This document shows positions 35,815-46,619 of a DNA stretch of 64,000 nt, piece by piece. Position 1 is the stretch's first letter, and every line of letters starts with the position of its first letter. The notes beneath the pieces are model-generated. The model was not told the DNA's origin and searched no databases. It worked only from the letters and a program-made list of their open reading frames with translations. Source of the DNA: Eublepharis macularius (Eukaryota; Chordata; Lepidosauria; Squamata; Eublepharidae); the NCBI RefSeq assembly GCF_028583425.1, contig NC_072793.1:104517689-104581688 (forward strand). Reading direction: 5' to 3'. Position numbers and translations under genes: made by a program.

Positions 35815-37558
35815 GAAGGTTTTTTACAGAGAGGCTAAGGAGTGGTTGCCTACCAAGGGGACAGTTTGAGGATGGCAGGTGGAAGTCCTGAGGGGAAGGA
35901 GTGAAGGATCTGAGGGAGGGAGATCCAAGAGGAGAGAGCCTGGAGAGTAGGAATGAAAAGGGAGGGGGGGTGAACCCTAAGAGACAGAGGGAAAGTGGTT
36001 GAGGTGTTTTCTCCCAAGGAAAATGATTTTAAAGAATCTCGAGAAAGGACAATCTGTAGTTCAGTGAGAAGGGCAGTTGGCAGAAAAGTGGCTATCTTCT
36101 GGCACAGACCTTTGATCCACAGTGTTTATAGGACTTCTGCTGCTGTTAGGAAAGGTTGTTTCACATAATCTATAAAAACAGACACCTTGCCAAACATCCA
36201 GACCTTCCTGGACTTCATGAGTAAGAGCCTGAAGATTAAAGAGACTTCTCCTTCCACCTCAACTTTGGGACTACTTAAGATATTTTATTATTAACAGTTT
36301 TGTTCAAAATTCTCAGTTCTAAGCCTCTTTTTCGCCACCTTTAAATAAATGCTATTTGTTTAAGTGCAGTTCGGGGTTGAGGGGGCATCCACACTCCTCT
36401 GACCAGTGACCTGGCCCTTTTTAGGCTATAAAAAAGGGTTACAAATACATGAAAGGTAAGAACAAATTCAGCGTAAAGTGTAAGCATATATTCATTGACA
36501 GTGTTACAAGCAGTAAAGAAAACTATGTGGAATTTTTTAAAGGGGGAAGGAAATGACCACTGATTACTTTAAAGGAAGAAATGTGCTACCTGTTAGTCAA
36601 AACAGAATTTTTTACAAGTCCTTTTCTTTGCAACATCCTAGTCATCTTGTGGAATCTGGTTCATGTTTTATTCATGACTTTCTGGATTCTTTGACCAAAT
36701 TACAATGCTTAACTAAATTGGCACAGTGTTAACAGACCTCTTTAAAAATCCTCATGAACTCTTTTACAGGGAAAGATAACACAAAATGATATTGAAAAAT
36801 AGCTTTTTTACATACTCAAGAGAAGCTATTTAATAACTGCAATAACACACTCAACTGTAATAACACACTCCAGTGATTTGATTATCACCAGATAAACACA
36901 CTGCTTGGTTGGCTGAGTGCATCAGGTATAATGTACACAGTTGCAATGAACATGGTTATTTTAGGGCAAAGTATCTGCCTGTGTTGTGACAACATTACTT
37001 TGAGTATCAAAGGCTGTAAGAGAACAAACCTATTTGTTCAGTAATCACTGGTGTGTGCAATTCTCCCCCGCCCTTCTTGAACAGCCACAATAAAGGATTT
37101 AAAACATTAAAATCTCCTCAGTAAATCTTTTTCTCAAAATTCCTTTCCATAAATTGTCTTTAGTTTAATTTTGTCATGGCCTGCTATTTAAAGCATTTTC
37201 CTAAAATGTAACAAAGGGTAAGATTTTCTCAACATGGAAATGCAGTGATAGAGGAAAGTTTCAACTACTAACACAAAGGTGACAATCCTAGGCCTACTTT
37301 GGTTCTCCAGTACCTACTTATTTCCCTGACATTGCTTATATGATTTCACACACCAGAGCTACCAATAACTGAAAAGGCTGAATGAAAGATGAAATAATGA
37401 AAATTAAAATTAATGTAATTTCCTGAATCTTGTTTCAAATGTATTGAAAATAAATATTCTATTATAGAAACAAGAAGTTACAGCCCAATTGAATCTGGTA
37501 CCCATATGGCCAAAGAAAATCAAATATCACCAGCTGCTTGTTATCTTGATCTACATGC
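35815..37558. other. Unrecognised sequence
   Basis: Purine-rich 35830-36000, then AT-rich. A small AATAACACACTC duplication lies near 36840-36870. No gene is visible. Confidence 0.4.
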
Positions 37559-37656
37559 TAAACCAACCAATGTATTGTCGAAGGCTTTCACGGCCGGAGA
37601 ACGATGGTTGTTGTGGGTTTTCCGGGCTGTATTGCCGTGGTCTTGGCATTGTAGTT

Positions 37657-37697
37657 CCTGACGTTTCGCCAGCAGCTGTGGCTGGCATCTTCAGAGG
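37657..37697 (-). ncRNA. Hammerhead ribozyme-like motif, left PLE arm
   Basis: It is identical in core to the right-arm motif: CCT, CTGAAGA, stem GCCAGC/GCTGGC with a CACA loop, GAAA, CGTC, AGG. It fits the minimal type I layout reported for PLE terminal repeats. Confidence 0.65.
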
Positions 37698-37973
37698 TGT
37701 AGCACCAAAAGACAGAGATCTCTCAGTGTCACAGTGTGGAAAAGATGTTGGCAGGTCATTTGTATCTACTCAGGAGGGGTGGGGTTGAGCTGAGTCATCC
37801 TGTAAGAGTTTTCCCAGGGTGTGGAATGCTAATGGCGGGAGGCTTCACTGTATCCTGAGGAGGTTCTTTTGCATATGGATTGGTACTTGATGTGCTAATC
37901 TTCTCTGCAGGGCTATTGTCGGGTATTGTTAGCCTGGTGTTTTTCAGAACTGGAAACCATGCTCTGTTCATTC

Positions 37974-38112
37974 TTAAGGTTTCTTCTTTCCTGTTGAAGT
38001 TTTGCTTATGCTTGTGAATTTCAATGGCTTCCCTGTGCAGTCTGACAAAGTAGTTGGAAGTGTTGTCCAGTATTTTGGTGTCCTGGAATAAGATACTGTG
38101 CTGTTTGAGTTA
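37974..38112 (-). pseudogene. PLE endonuclease C-terminal remnant, left arm
   Basis: The minus strand repeats the right-arm coding segment (ending near its NRAWFPVLK equivalent), but it is 5'-truncated at 38112 and has lost two bases near 38102 (CAGCACAG versus CAGGGCACAG). The frame is therefore shifted relative to the right copy. Confidence 0.65.
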
Positions 38113-38400
38113 GCATCCAGACAAGAATAAAAGAACATGAAAGACACTGCAGACTTGGACAATCTGAAAAATCAGCAGTGGCTGAACATAGCCTAACTCA
38201 AACAGGGCACAGTATCTTATTCCAGGACACCAAAATACTGGACAACACTTCCAACTACTTTGTCAGACTGCACAGGGAAGCCATTGAAATTCACAAGCAT
38301 AAGCAAAACTTTAACAGGAAAGAAGAAACCTTAAGAATGAACAGAGCATGGTTTCCAGTTCTGAAAAACACCAGGCTAACAAAACACTCTATACTCGACA
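38113..38400 (+). pseudogene. PLE GIY-YIG endonuclease C-terminal fragment, right arm
   Basis: Read from 38115 in one frame, it gives RIKEHERHC, EKSAVAEHSL, GHSILFQDTKIL, LHREAIEIHKH, NFNRKEE and NRAWFPVLK. This is the order seen at the C-terminal end of Penelope endonucleases downstream of the GIY-YIG pair. The RT and the GIY-YIG core itself are missing, because this copy is 5'-truncated. The frame runs on to a stop at 38546 through 3' non-coding sequence rich in Pro/Ser/Thr, which is probably not true protein. In autonomous PLEs this domain nicks the target for primed reverse transcription. Confidence 0.8.
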
Positions 38401-38618
38401 ATAGCCCTGCAGAGAAGATTAGCACATCAAGCACCAATCCATATGCAAAAGAACCTCCTCAGGATACAGTGAAGCCTCCCGCCATTAGCATTCCACACCC
38501 TGAGAAACTCTTACAGGATGACTCAGCTCAACCCCACCCCTCCTGAGTAGATACAAATGACCTGCCAACATCTTTTCCACACTGTGACACTGAGAGATCT
38601 CTGTCTTTTGGTGCTACA

Positions 38619-38659
38619 CCTCTGAAGATGCCAGCCACAGCTGCTGGCGAAACGTCAGG
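38619..38659 (+). ncRNA. Hammerhead ribozyme-like motif, right PLE arm
   Basis: Elements in order: stem I strand CCT (38619-38621), invariant box CTGAAGA (38622-38628), stem II GCCAGC/GCTGGC closing a CACA-containing loop (38630-38648), GAAA (38649-38652), then CGTC with predicted cleavage after C38656, and stem I partner AGG (38657-38659). Stem III is only the self-complementary ACGT, which would favour a dimeric fold as described for minimal hammerheads. PLE terminal repeats are known to carry hammerheads. Activity is not shown here. Confidence 0.68.
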
Positions 38660-39214
38660 AACTACAAAGACCACGGCAATACAGCCCGGAAAACCCACAA
38701 CAACCATAAACCAACCAAGTTGGTAATGAGACTTAATTAGAGCCAAGTTTTGATATAACCACAAATATTGCGGTTGAGCTACTCTAAATAGCAGGTAGGG
38801 AAACATTATTATACGTGCTAAATTGCCAGCATCAAAGTGAGACTGGTATTTCCATAGCTGCGTGACTATTGGACACACCAATCATGCACTGTAACTATGA
38901 CAATTTGAAAGGGGTGCAGATTTTGCAAACCTTTGTCAGGGTCAGAAACTTTCCTCTCTTTTTGGTGATATTTCAAGGATTATTGAAAAAGGAATGCCTG
39001 TTTCCTGCTTAGAAAGCATTGCCCTGAATAGGCTTAGTTTGCCCTCAACTTCTTGATTGGTTCGGATCACCAATCTGACCACTGCAACAACTGTCCTAGG
39101 TCAAAGTTAGCTTCTTTTGCTCTCAGTGGTGTTAGAATGTAGCAGCCAGATCTGTTTGGCCACGTAATGTTATGCTGTCATGTTCCGTATATGCTCCATG
39201 TTTACCTAGGTTCA

Positions 39215-39465
39215 TGAATTAATAATAGTATAATAATAACAACTGTGCTTATATACAATTCTTTTAGGCAATGTCCCACTCAGAGTGGTGAATGAAGGCA
39301 GTGTTATGATTATCCCCACAATACCATTGGAGAGCTGGGGCTAAGAGGAGTGGCTTTCTGAAGGCCACCTGCTGAGCTCATGGCAGTAGTGGGATTCAAA
39401 CCAGCAGAGTCCTCCTGAGTCTGACTCACAGCCCAACCACTTAACCACTATTCTACACAGCAGTG
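39215..39465 (-). mobile_element. tRNA SINE, minus orientation
   Basis: An (AAT/ATA) tail comes first, then AGGCAATGTCCCACTCAGAG, ATTATCCCCACAATACC, a reverse B box (GGATTCAAACC) and AACCACTTAACCACTATTCT (reverse A box). It is closely similar to the fragment inside the DIRS element. Confidence 0.8.
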
Positions 39466-40764
39466 AGGGAGAAATGGTGCTGGAGCAAGTAGATTAGGGG
39501 AACAGATTGCAAACAGGAGTGAAAAATCTCATCAGCATGCAAATCTCATCAGCAGGGTTTTCTGGGAACAATCCCCCACCCTGCCACCAAGGTGTAAGTA
39601 TCAGAACTGAAACAGGAAAACGTTTGGTGCTGCATGGACTGCAATAAGTACTGGGGCCTTGAAGGGGATAAAAATTACAATTAATGAATTAATCAGACCT
39701 ATTCATGAATTTCAGCTTGAGTTTTTGTGTAGACTGCAGATTCTTAACCTAAGCAAACAATTATCTATGACTAACTTATTTAATTTTGGCTATGATTCTA
39801 AGCACATTTACTTGGAAATTAATTCAAATAGAATTATTTGAGTCTTGCTTCCTTCCATGTTCAAATCATGCTCTACAAGAACAGATCAATACTATACCAC
39901 TTTGAGCTATTTCTCTGAGAAATTAAAATTTGTACCTAATGTATAGAATATGAGGAACGAAAGTTCAAGATTTTCCTCAAAAGGAATTTAGTAAGAATAA
40001 AAATTCTTTGAGCTTGCAAAGCTCTTACAGCATCTGTATCTGGAAATTCCCCCTATTAAAGATAATAGCCAGTTCTACATACTCTTTCACTTCATTACAT
40101 TCCCCCAGTAGTCATTCACAAAATACTATGATCAAGAAGTGGGACCCAGAGTGGAGCTATGCACAAGGACCACATAGATTGGGACTGGCTTAGTTCTTAG
40201 TGGTTCTCATTGAGTAAACACGAATCAAGAATCAAAACCTGGTTTGCATTCTAGAGTAGGAGGTTGCCATGGCTCACTGGCACTGCAGCAGCTGTCAGGA
40301 GAAAGAAAAAATAAACAAAAATCACAATGACTAACAATGTGACACCACTTCTAATAAAATGTGATCTTTAGGATTTGACAGAAACTCTGTGGTAAAACCA
40401 TAGTGTTATTGGTGATTCCTAGAGAAGTGAGACATCACTTCTGGGTTACCCTGGAATTGATGTCATGCTGTCACTGATGGCCACTCCCATGTCCTTACCC
40501 CACTCAGTCCCCCACTGGATGCCCAGCCTGGCAACCCTACTCTAAATTCTGGAATATCCTCTAGACTAGGAACTCATGTAGCCCCCACATTTTCATGACC
40601 CTTTTTTGTCTATTCATGACCTTTTTTCATCATTATGGTAGTTTTTCTTCATTTTCTTTAAGACAATCCATGAAAAGCTGATCACTTAGGTCCTGTACTC
40701 ACAAACAGTATATGATATAAATGATTTAATGCATTTCCAACATCCCCTACACATTCAGTTACTC

Positions 40765-40945
40765 ATTTAGAGATTTGTACCCTGCTTTCCTCCCACACAG
40801 GGTCTCAAATTGACTTACAACATTGTGCTCCTGTCTTCCATTTTATCCTCAAAACCACCCTGTAAACAAGGTTAGAATAAAGTAGAGTGGTTGATCCAAG
40901 GGCACCTAGAAGGCTTCCATGGCAGAGTGGGGATTCAAAAATTAA
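40765..40945 (-). mobile_element. tRNA SINE body, minus orientation, head missing
   Basis: GTACCCTGCTTTCCTCCCAC, then CATTTTATCCTCAAAACCAC, TTGATCCAAGGGCACCTAGA and GGGGATTCAAA (reverse B box). The A-box half is not recognisable. Confidence 0.55.
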
Positions 40946-41169
40946 AAAACAAATCAAAATAGCATATTAGGCAAAACACCAAGCTAGATTTTTTTTTATC
41001 CTGACACATTAATTTTCTATGGGCAGGACTTTAAAAAAAAATCAGAGACACATTCAACCATGCAAGTCTGCACTTACAGTCTGAAGCAGTGTAGGCCAGA
41101 CATATTTGCCATGTCACGTGCTGTTTGTAAGAGCTAAATCTGAGAGAAAAGGAACAGTTGTAATTGATC

Positions 41170-41330
41170 TTCAGATGACAGATCAGTTCTCCCAAAGAAA
41201 ATGGCTGCTTTGGAGGATGGACTCTATGGCATCACATCCCTGATGAAGTCTCTTCTCTCCCCAAACCCTGTCCTGCCAGGCTGCACTCCCAACCCTCCAG
41301 GAATTTACCAACCTGGAGTAGACAACTGTA
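41170..41330 (+). mobile_element. GGGTTGCC-type MITE, left end missing
   Basis: GATCAGTTCTCCCAAAGAAA, ATGGCTGCTTTGGAGGATGG and CCAACCTGGAGTAGACAACT align with the family of 23925-24145, beginning mid-element. Confidence 0.6.
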
Positions 41331-41707
41331 TGTGAAGGACTGACTGGCAAGCAGCTAAAGAAGTGACTGTTAAAGAGTACAGAACTGACCTCTCAGCTCT
41401 GATTTTTTCGTGAGGCTTAAGTCACTATGGAACTATCAATTGGTTGCCATGTTTGTTCTCCAGAGGGCTCATGTGCCTTTAAAATCGTCACTATAGGAAA
41501 ATATTTCACATGTGAAGCTCTTCATGTCATTGCTTTTCCATACAACAAAAAAATATATCTGCTGAATTTCTGCCTATCATGCAGCTATTCAAGACAGAGC
41601 AGCTCTGCCAGGAAAAAAATCACCACCCTAGGTAATCTGATAGCCACAAATGATCACCTACAATTTCACCCAAATTCACTCAAAAATATGGTAACAAATT
41701 CCAGTCG

Positions 41708-41928
41708 GGTAGAGTTGCCAATCTCCAGGTAGGGTCTGGAGATCTCCTGGAATTACTACAGATCTCCAGACTACAGAAATCAGTTCCTCTAGAGAAAATA
41801 GCTGCTTTGGAGGGTGGGCTCTATGGAATTATGCCCTGCTGAAGTCCCTCTCTTTCCAAACTTCTCCTTCCCAGGCTCCATCCTCAAATGTCCAGGAATT
41901 TCCAAACATAGAGTTGGTAATCCTAGAT
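41708..41928 (+). mobile_element. GGGTTGCC-type MITE, full length
   Basis: It starts AGAGTTGCCAATCTCCAGGT, includes GGAGATCTCCTGGAATTACT and GCTGCTTTGGAGGGTGGGCT, and ends ATAGAGTTGGTAATCCT. Both terminal inverted repeats are recognisable. Confidence 0.7.
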
Positions 41929-41944
41929 ACCAGCAGGAAACAAA

Positions 41945-42082
41945 CAAAAAACCACAAGAAGTCTTGTGACCTTAAAGACTAAAAGATTTAATGCCACATA
42001 ATGTTATTTTGAACACGGATGGGATCTAGCCCATAAGCATATACTATAATATTTATTAGTGCCACAAGACATTTTTGGTTTA
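41945..42082. mobile_element. Penelope-like element remnant with opposed ends
   Basis: The left part is a reversed terminal segment (AAGTCTTGTGACCTTAAAGA / CTAAAAGATTT). The right part is a forward one (ATATTTATTAGTGCCACAAG / ACATTTTTGG). Between them GGATGGGATCTAGCCCATAA / GCATA is a decayed hammerhead-like stem of the form CTGATGA-GGGC...GCCC-GAAA-GC. It resembles the copy at 14146-14712. Confidence 0.5.
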
Positions 42083-42106
42083 AAATGTAGAGAAGTATAC
42101 TTCTGG

Positions 42107-42120
42107 CCACATGGGGGCAC
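42107..42120 (+). promoter_or_regulatory. Weak CTCF-like motif
   Basis: CCACATGGGGGCAC matches 12 of 14 consensus positions. The usual YA at positions 5-6 is AT. Confidence 0.3.
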
Positions 42121-43194
42121 CTTCACAAGGGAAATGAGGCAGGAGAATGGAGAGAAAAATCTGAGTTATGTTTCCTTGATAGCTTTAAAGCTTAAACAAA
42201 AAGTCATTCTTTGAAAGGTATAGTGGATGAATAATGAGTGCTTTAGGATGTAACCCTACACATGCTTACTCAGAAGTAAGTATGTTGAACTCAGTGATGC
42301 TTATGTCTTAGTGAACATGCTGCAACTGGGCTGCAAGTAAGGTTGCCAGTTGGACAGGGCGGAAGGGGAATTTCCTGTCTCTTTAATAGAGGCTTAATGA
42401 GTGAAAATGGGCATTTAAAGCTTTTCTCCACACAAAGTTAGATAACATCACCTGGTAATTGTTTGCAGATCAAATAGATATTAAAGAGCAACTAGAAGGA
42501 GGGACCAGTTTAAAGGTGGCAACACTAGTTGCAAGCCTTCCAGGTTTTAATATGGCTTGCTAAGCATTCTTTCTAGAATACAGAGTGGAACTGGTTAAAA
42601 GGATGTAAATCAACATGTTTCATTTCAGCATAAATCACTCATTATTTTGCAGATCTCCTTGAATGATGGTCATGTTTTCATAAACACAGAAATGTCAACA
42701 TCTTTGAATGCAAGCTATTATTTATTTACTAGATTGGTAATGATTATCTATCAAGGATTCTAACAGATTTTATACAGTAATTCCTTTTGTCATCAAAAGC
42801 ACAATTGAATCAGAAGGGGCAAATGCTGCCTAATTTGCAATGGCTAGATGAGGAAGTATTACCAGGCTTTGATGAGAGAGCCTGAAAAGATGCAAGCAAT
42901 TTTACTACCCTCACCTCTCGCTCAAACTATAGCTTGCCTCAACTATACTATAGCCAGCATGTTCCATTTGCTTCCCTCTTCTGCATCAGCTGAATGACAT
43001 CCTTCTGCAGCTCTGCATCCCCATAATTTCTCAGTGGACCTGATCCAGCTGCAGTCACAGACAATTACTCATGTGTAATAACTGGTAGCCCTGAATGTGG
43101 ATGTTCATCAGCAGTCATCGCATAAGACCAAAGGAATCAACAAACTCTGTGACAACTATGGTTCACCTCAGCAGGCCACCCCACTCTCATTTAT
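42121..43194. other. Unrecognised sequence; palindromic repeat at 42240-42340
   Basis: 42240-42340 reads GTAACCCTACACATGCTTAC / TCAGAAGTAAGTATGTTGAA followed by CTGGGCTGCAAG, similar to the element at 19237. Confidence 0.45.
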
Positions 43195-43600
43195 TTTTTT
43201 TAAACAATGCAACATTGCAATGTTGGATCATCACAACAACACCCAATCTGTAGCCAAATAATTGTACGGTTTAATAATCAAATGTGTTTAGAAACAAATT
43301 TCTACAAGCCCCCCCTCATTTGGATTCCACTACGATTCTCCATTTTACTGTGCTTCTTGCCACCCGTTTCCTAAAAAAAAAAAAATGAACAGTGCAATAT
43401 TGCAGCATTGGAATAGGACAATGTCACATGATCTGCAAAAAAAGGGTGCTTCAGCCAATCAACACAGATCACAATTGGTGCTCTAATAAGCAGCCAATCA
43501 GTGCACAGAAAAGCAAAGGGTGACGCAGACCACCTTCTCTTCTGAAGTTACAATGTTGCAATGCTGAAACATGTCTATTTTTTTTTAAACAGTGATAAGA
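43195..43600. mobile_element. Putative MITE with GCAATGTTG-type inverted ends
   Basis: The left end TTTAAACAATGCAACATTGC / AATGTTGG and the right end ACAATGTTGCAATGCTGAAA / C contain matching inverted motifs, with a third copy (GCAATATTGCAGCATTGG) internally at about 43395-43415. Both outer edges carry a T-rich run followed by TTTAAACA. Non-coding. Confidence 0.45.
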
Positions 43601-45395
43601 ATGCTGGCCTTTATCTTTCCTTGGAAGGCCTGCAGCAGAAATTGGGCATTTTTAAAAAGTGTGGACAAGTGCTAGGAAGAAAAACAAATTAGGTTGGAGT
43701 ATGAAAACTGCAGACATACAGAAGGCCAAATCAGATTTGATCCTTGCGGGTCGACTACTCAGAAAACCTGCTTTAAGGTGAGCGTGCAAAAATAGCCCTA
43801 CTCTAAACCATTGATCCACCGAGTTTTTCCTTAAGTACAATAACAAACAGATACAACAATAGGCCTGTACAAGGCGAGTATCAACAGGTGGAATAGCAGA
43901 GCATCCCAAGCAGGAGAGCACGCCAACAACTGCAGTCCAGCAACATTAAAAACAAGCCTGCTTCATGTTGGTTTTTTTCTATACTGTCAATATCTTATTA
44001 CCTTTGCATCCTGCTGTTGCCTGTTGGTTTCATGTTTCCTTGTGCTTTGTTTCCACAATGAAGGGCAAATCCAAATCCTTCCTTTGGATGCTCAGTGTTC
44101 TGCTGCAACATGGAGCATTCTTGTTGCCAATCTTCTGCATTGCTCAAGTGCAGGCGGGCAGAAAGATTGGCTGAATCCCACCCCCTTGCCCCCGCAACAG
44201 ATCTGTGTTTTCCTCCTCAGTTTCTCTTTTGCGGTGGGGGAGGCAGGATTGTTTTTGAAAGGGGAGAGCAGATACACATTTAGCATTTGACTCAGAAAAA
44301 GAGAGAGCCCTGGAAGACTATGGAAGCAATCTTAAACAGATCTACTCAGATGTAAGTTCCATGTTATTCAATAGTGCTTACTCCCAGGGAAGTGTCTTAA
44401 ATTGTAGTATATGATTGACGTCTCTCTTCCAGATATTTCCAAAGAAGGAGAGGGGTTTCCTTTTATGAGGACAGTATTGGCAAGGAAGCAGAGAATGCCA
44501 TTTCCCAGGTAGCTACAGGGTGGGAGGTAGGAAGATACACTCACACTCAGTCCCCCTTCCCACCAACAGAGTTAATTAATAACAAAGTCTGTTTCCTCTT
44601 GGGATCTGATTGTCACTGTTGAGAAAAACAAGCTGCTGCCCTGCCAGGTGATCCCAGTGTCTCCTTGCTGCTGGAAGGAATGAACTGAAATGAAGCACAC
44701 ACATTTTTTTGACGGGAGAAACTCGTTACAATTTAGTTTCCCAGATTTGTTTCAGCATAGCGGAAACTGCTTTAATAAACAGAACAAATGAGTGTGTGTG
44801 TAATTTCGACTTGCTTTTTCCGTTATGCATACCCCTACTATTAATCAGTAAACCAATAATAAAATATGATAACATTTGAATGATAATAACATATGTATTT
44901 AATAGTAGAGATTCCTAGTAAAACAAAGCTATTTAGTGAATCAGCAAGTAGATTGCAAAATACACTAACAACATTTGAGTCTAACAGCAAGGATTCCTAA
45001 TAAAACAAATAATGCAGTGGAGCTGGGGTTGAAGAACTGGAAGTAAAATATATGTATATTATCCCTAATAGAGGTCACTCCAGAGGTGATCCAATACACC
45101 ACAGCTCTACCTTCCTCCACAAGAGTGCCATTCTGAATAATTCTGTTCTGCACATTGGATGAAACAACAGAAGCATGGGGGTCTCAGGCAGAGTGGTCCA
45201 TAATGTTGTAGCCACAATATAGAATGCATGTGAATGGGCAGTTGCCAGTTTTACTTGTTTGTAGGGTGGCAACTTCAGAATGCTTTGCTCTGGTGGTCCT
45301 GCAGGAATGTGGGTCCAATAGTTTTATATATGATTACTGGAACCTTGAATTGAACCAGATAACCAATCGGTAAGCAATTGAGTTTCTGCAGAGTG
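43601..45395. other. Unrecognised sequence, with a foldback repeat and a possible LINE C-terminal remnant
   Basis: 44325-44400 is a short foldback (ACTCAGATGTAAGTTCCATG ... TGCTTACTCCCAGGG). On the minus strand 45080-45240 reads like a degraded LINE ORF2 C-terminus (ATTLWTTLPE), plausibly part of the LINE to the right. Confidence 0.4.
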
Positions 45396-46262
45396 GGAGT
45401 GATATACAGATTTTACTTAATACCTGATAGTAGCTGGGCTACAGCATTCTGGACCAACTGGAGTTTCTGAATTGTCCTTAAGGGCAGACCCATGTAGAGT
45501 GCATAACAGAAGTCTAGCCTTGACGTAACTATAGCATGGGTCTAGGTGGCCATGTCAGCTGAGTAAAGGTAAGGGGTCATTTACCAAGTTTAGTGAAGTT
45601 GGTTGAACACCTTTTTTAGCAACTCTGTCACTTTGCTTCTCCAGCAATAAAGCTGGACCCAGAATCACCCCAGGTTCTAAATCAAGAGACAATTGGACCC
45701 CATCAAAAGTGGGGAGTTCTATGTCCTTCAAAGCCTCAGCCTTCCCAATCAACATTAACTCTGTCTTTTCAGGATTCAGTTTTAGCTTGTTTTCCCTTAG
45801 TCATTCAACTACAGCAGTCAGGCATTGGTTCAGAAACTCTATAGCATTACCAGGCAATTTGGAAAAAGAAATGTAAAGTTACATATTAACAGCATATTGA
45901 TGACACCTTACTCCAAAACCACAAATGATTTCTCCAAAGGGCTTTACATATAGATTAATAACTTGGGAGATAAGCCCAAGCCTTGTGGAACTGTACACGA
46001 CAAATCCCACACTGATATATCTGGTATCCCACAGCAACTTTCTGAGTTCTGCCCATAACAGACCATTTAAACCAATCTAAAGCATATCCTTTAATCCCTA
46101 CTGCTACTTCTTAATGTGTCAACAGGATGGCATGGTCCACTGTATCAGATAAGTCTGCTGATAAGTCTAGTAAAAGCTGTCTACATTTAAACAGAGGTCA
46201 TCTACGAGGGTCACCAGCACCATCTTCATCCCATAGCGTGGCTTAACACTGGACTGAAAGGG
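45396..46262 (-). pseudogene. L2-clade-like LINE reverse transcriptase remnant
   Basis: Minus-strand fragments follow the order of an L2/CR1-group RT: LDLSDTVDHAIL near 46130, a degraded QG..LSP.L..YM.PLE segment then a decayed YADD region near 45950-45880, an LK.N-type segment and LMLIGKAEALKDIELP near 45750, a LGP..LLE stretch, and SRLDFCYALYMGLPLRTIQK / LQLVQNAVAQLLSG near 45510-45410. Many frame breaks are present. No endonuclease domain lies upstream, because a different repeat with an AATTG tail abuts at 46265. Confidence 0.75.
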
Positions 46263-46264
46263 GT

Positions 46265-46530
46265 CTAGGGCAAATTCAATTCAATTCAATTTATTCAAAT
46301 TCTAGCCTGCCCTCCCCGTGAACAGGCTGGGGGCAGGTTACGCCCCTCCGCTTTTGCCTCCACGATCCACAATCCACAATCCACGATTTAATATCATGAT
46401 TTAATATCATTCAGGAATATCTGGTAATCTTATTTTAAAGATTGCAGCAGCTTGATTTCCCCCATGCAGGCTCCTTGGACTTCCCAGGCAACAGGAGGAA
46501 GGGGGAGGGAGGAACCATTACTATGTTCCT
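46265..46530 (-). mobile_element. Retroelement 3' end with (AATTG)n tail
   Basis: On the minus strand GGGGAGGGCAGGCTAGAATTT leads into TGAATAAATTGAATTGAATTG. A body containing GGATTGTGGATTGTGGATCG and GGGGCGTAACCTGCCCCCAG precedes it. The head is not recognised. Confidence 0.5.
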
Positions 46531-46619
46531 ACAACCACTGTCTTTGTCAGTGTTGCTAGCTTGCCATATACCATTGCCAGGTCTTGCAGCTGCCTTGATC
46601 TTATTGGCTTGCTAGGTTG

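Larger units (their letters stand above)
37559..38718. mobile_element. Inverted (head-to-head) pair of Penelope-like element copies
   Basis: The insert 37571-38706 is bracketed by the exact 12-bp duplication TAAACCAACCAA (37559-37570, 38707-38718). The left arm (37571-38112, minus) and right arm (38113-38706, plus) are near-identical reverse complements, so both copies point their 3' ends outward. The right copy extends about 80 bp further 5' and retains endonuclease coding. The left copy ends about 43 bp further 3' (through CGAAGGCTTTCACGGCCGG to its TGTATTGTC edge). Each carries a hammerhead-like core. A shared target duplication means the pair arose in one insertion event or by inversion within it, which is a known PLE behaviour. 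Confidence 0.85.
38719..41165. other. Mostly unrecognised, with SINE copies listed separately
   Basis: 40420-40545 has CACTTCTGGGTTACCCTGGA and ends CCAGCCTGGCAACCCTA, a likely partial copy of a squamate repeat related to the GGGTTGCC family. The rest is not recognised. Confidence 0.4.

Noticed and set aside
38528..38881. 117-residue minus-strand open frame
   Set aside because: It runs through the PLE 3' terminal region into flanking DNA. Its counterpart in the left arm (37489-37788) shows the same sequence is non-coding terminal repeat.
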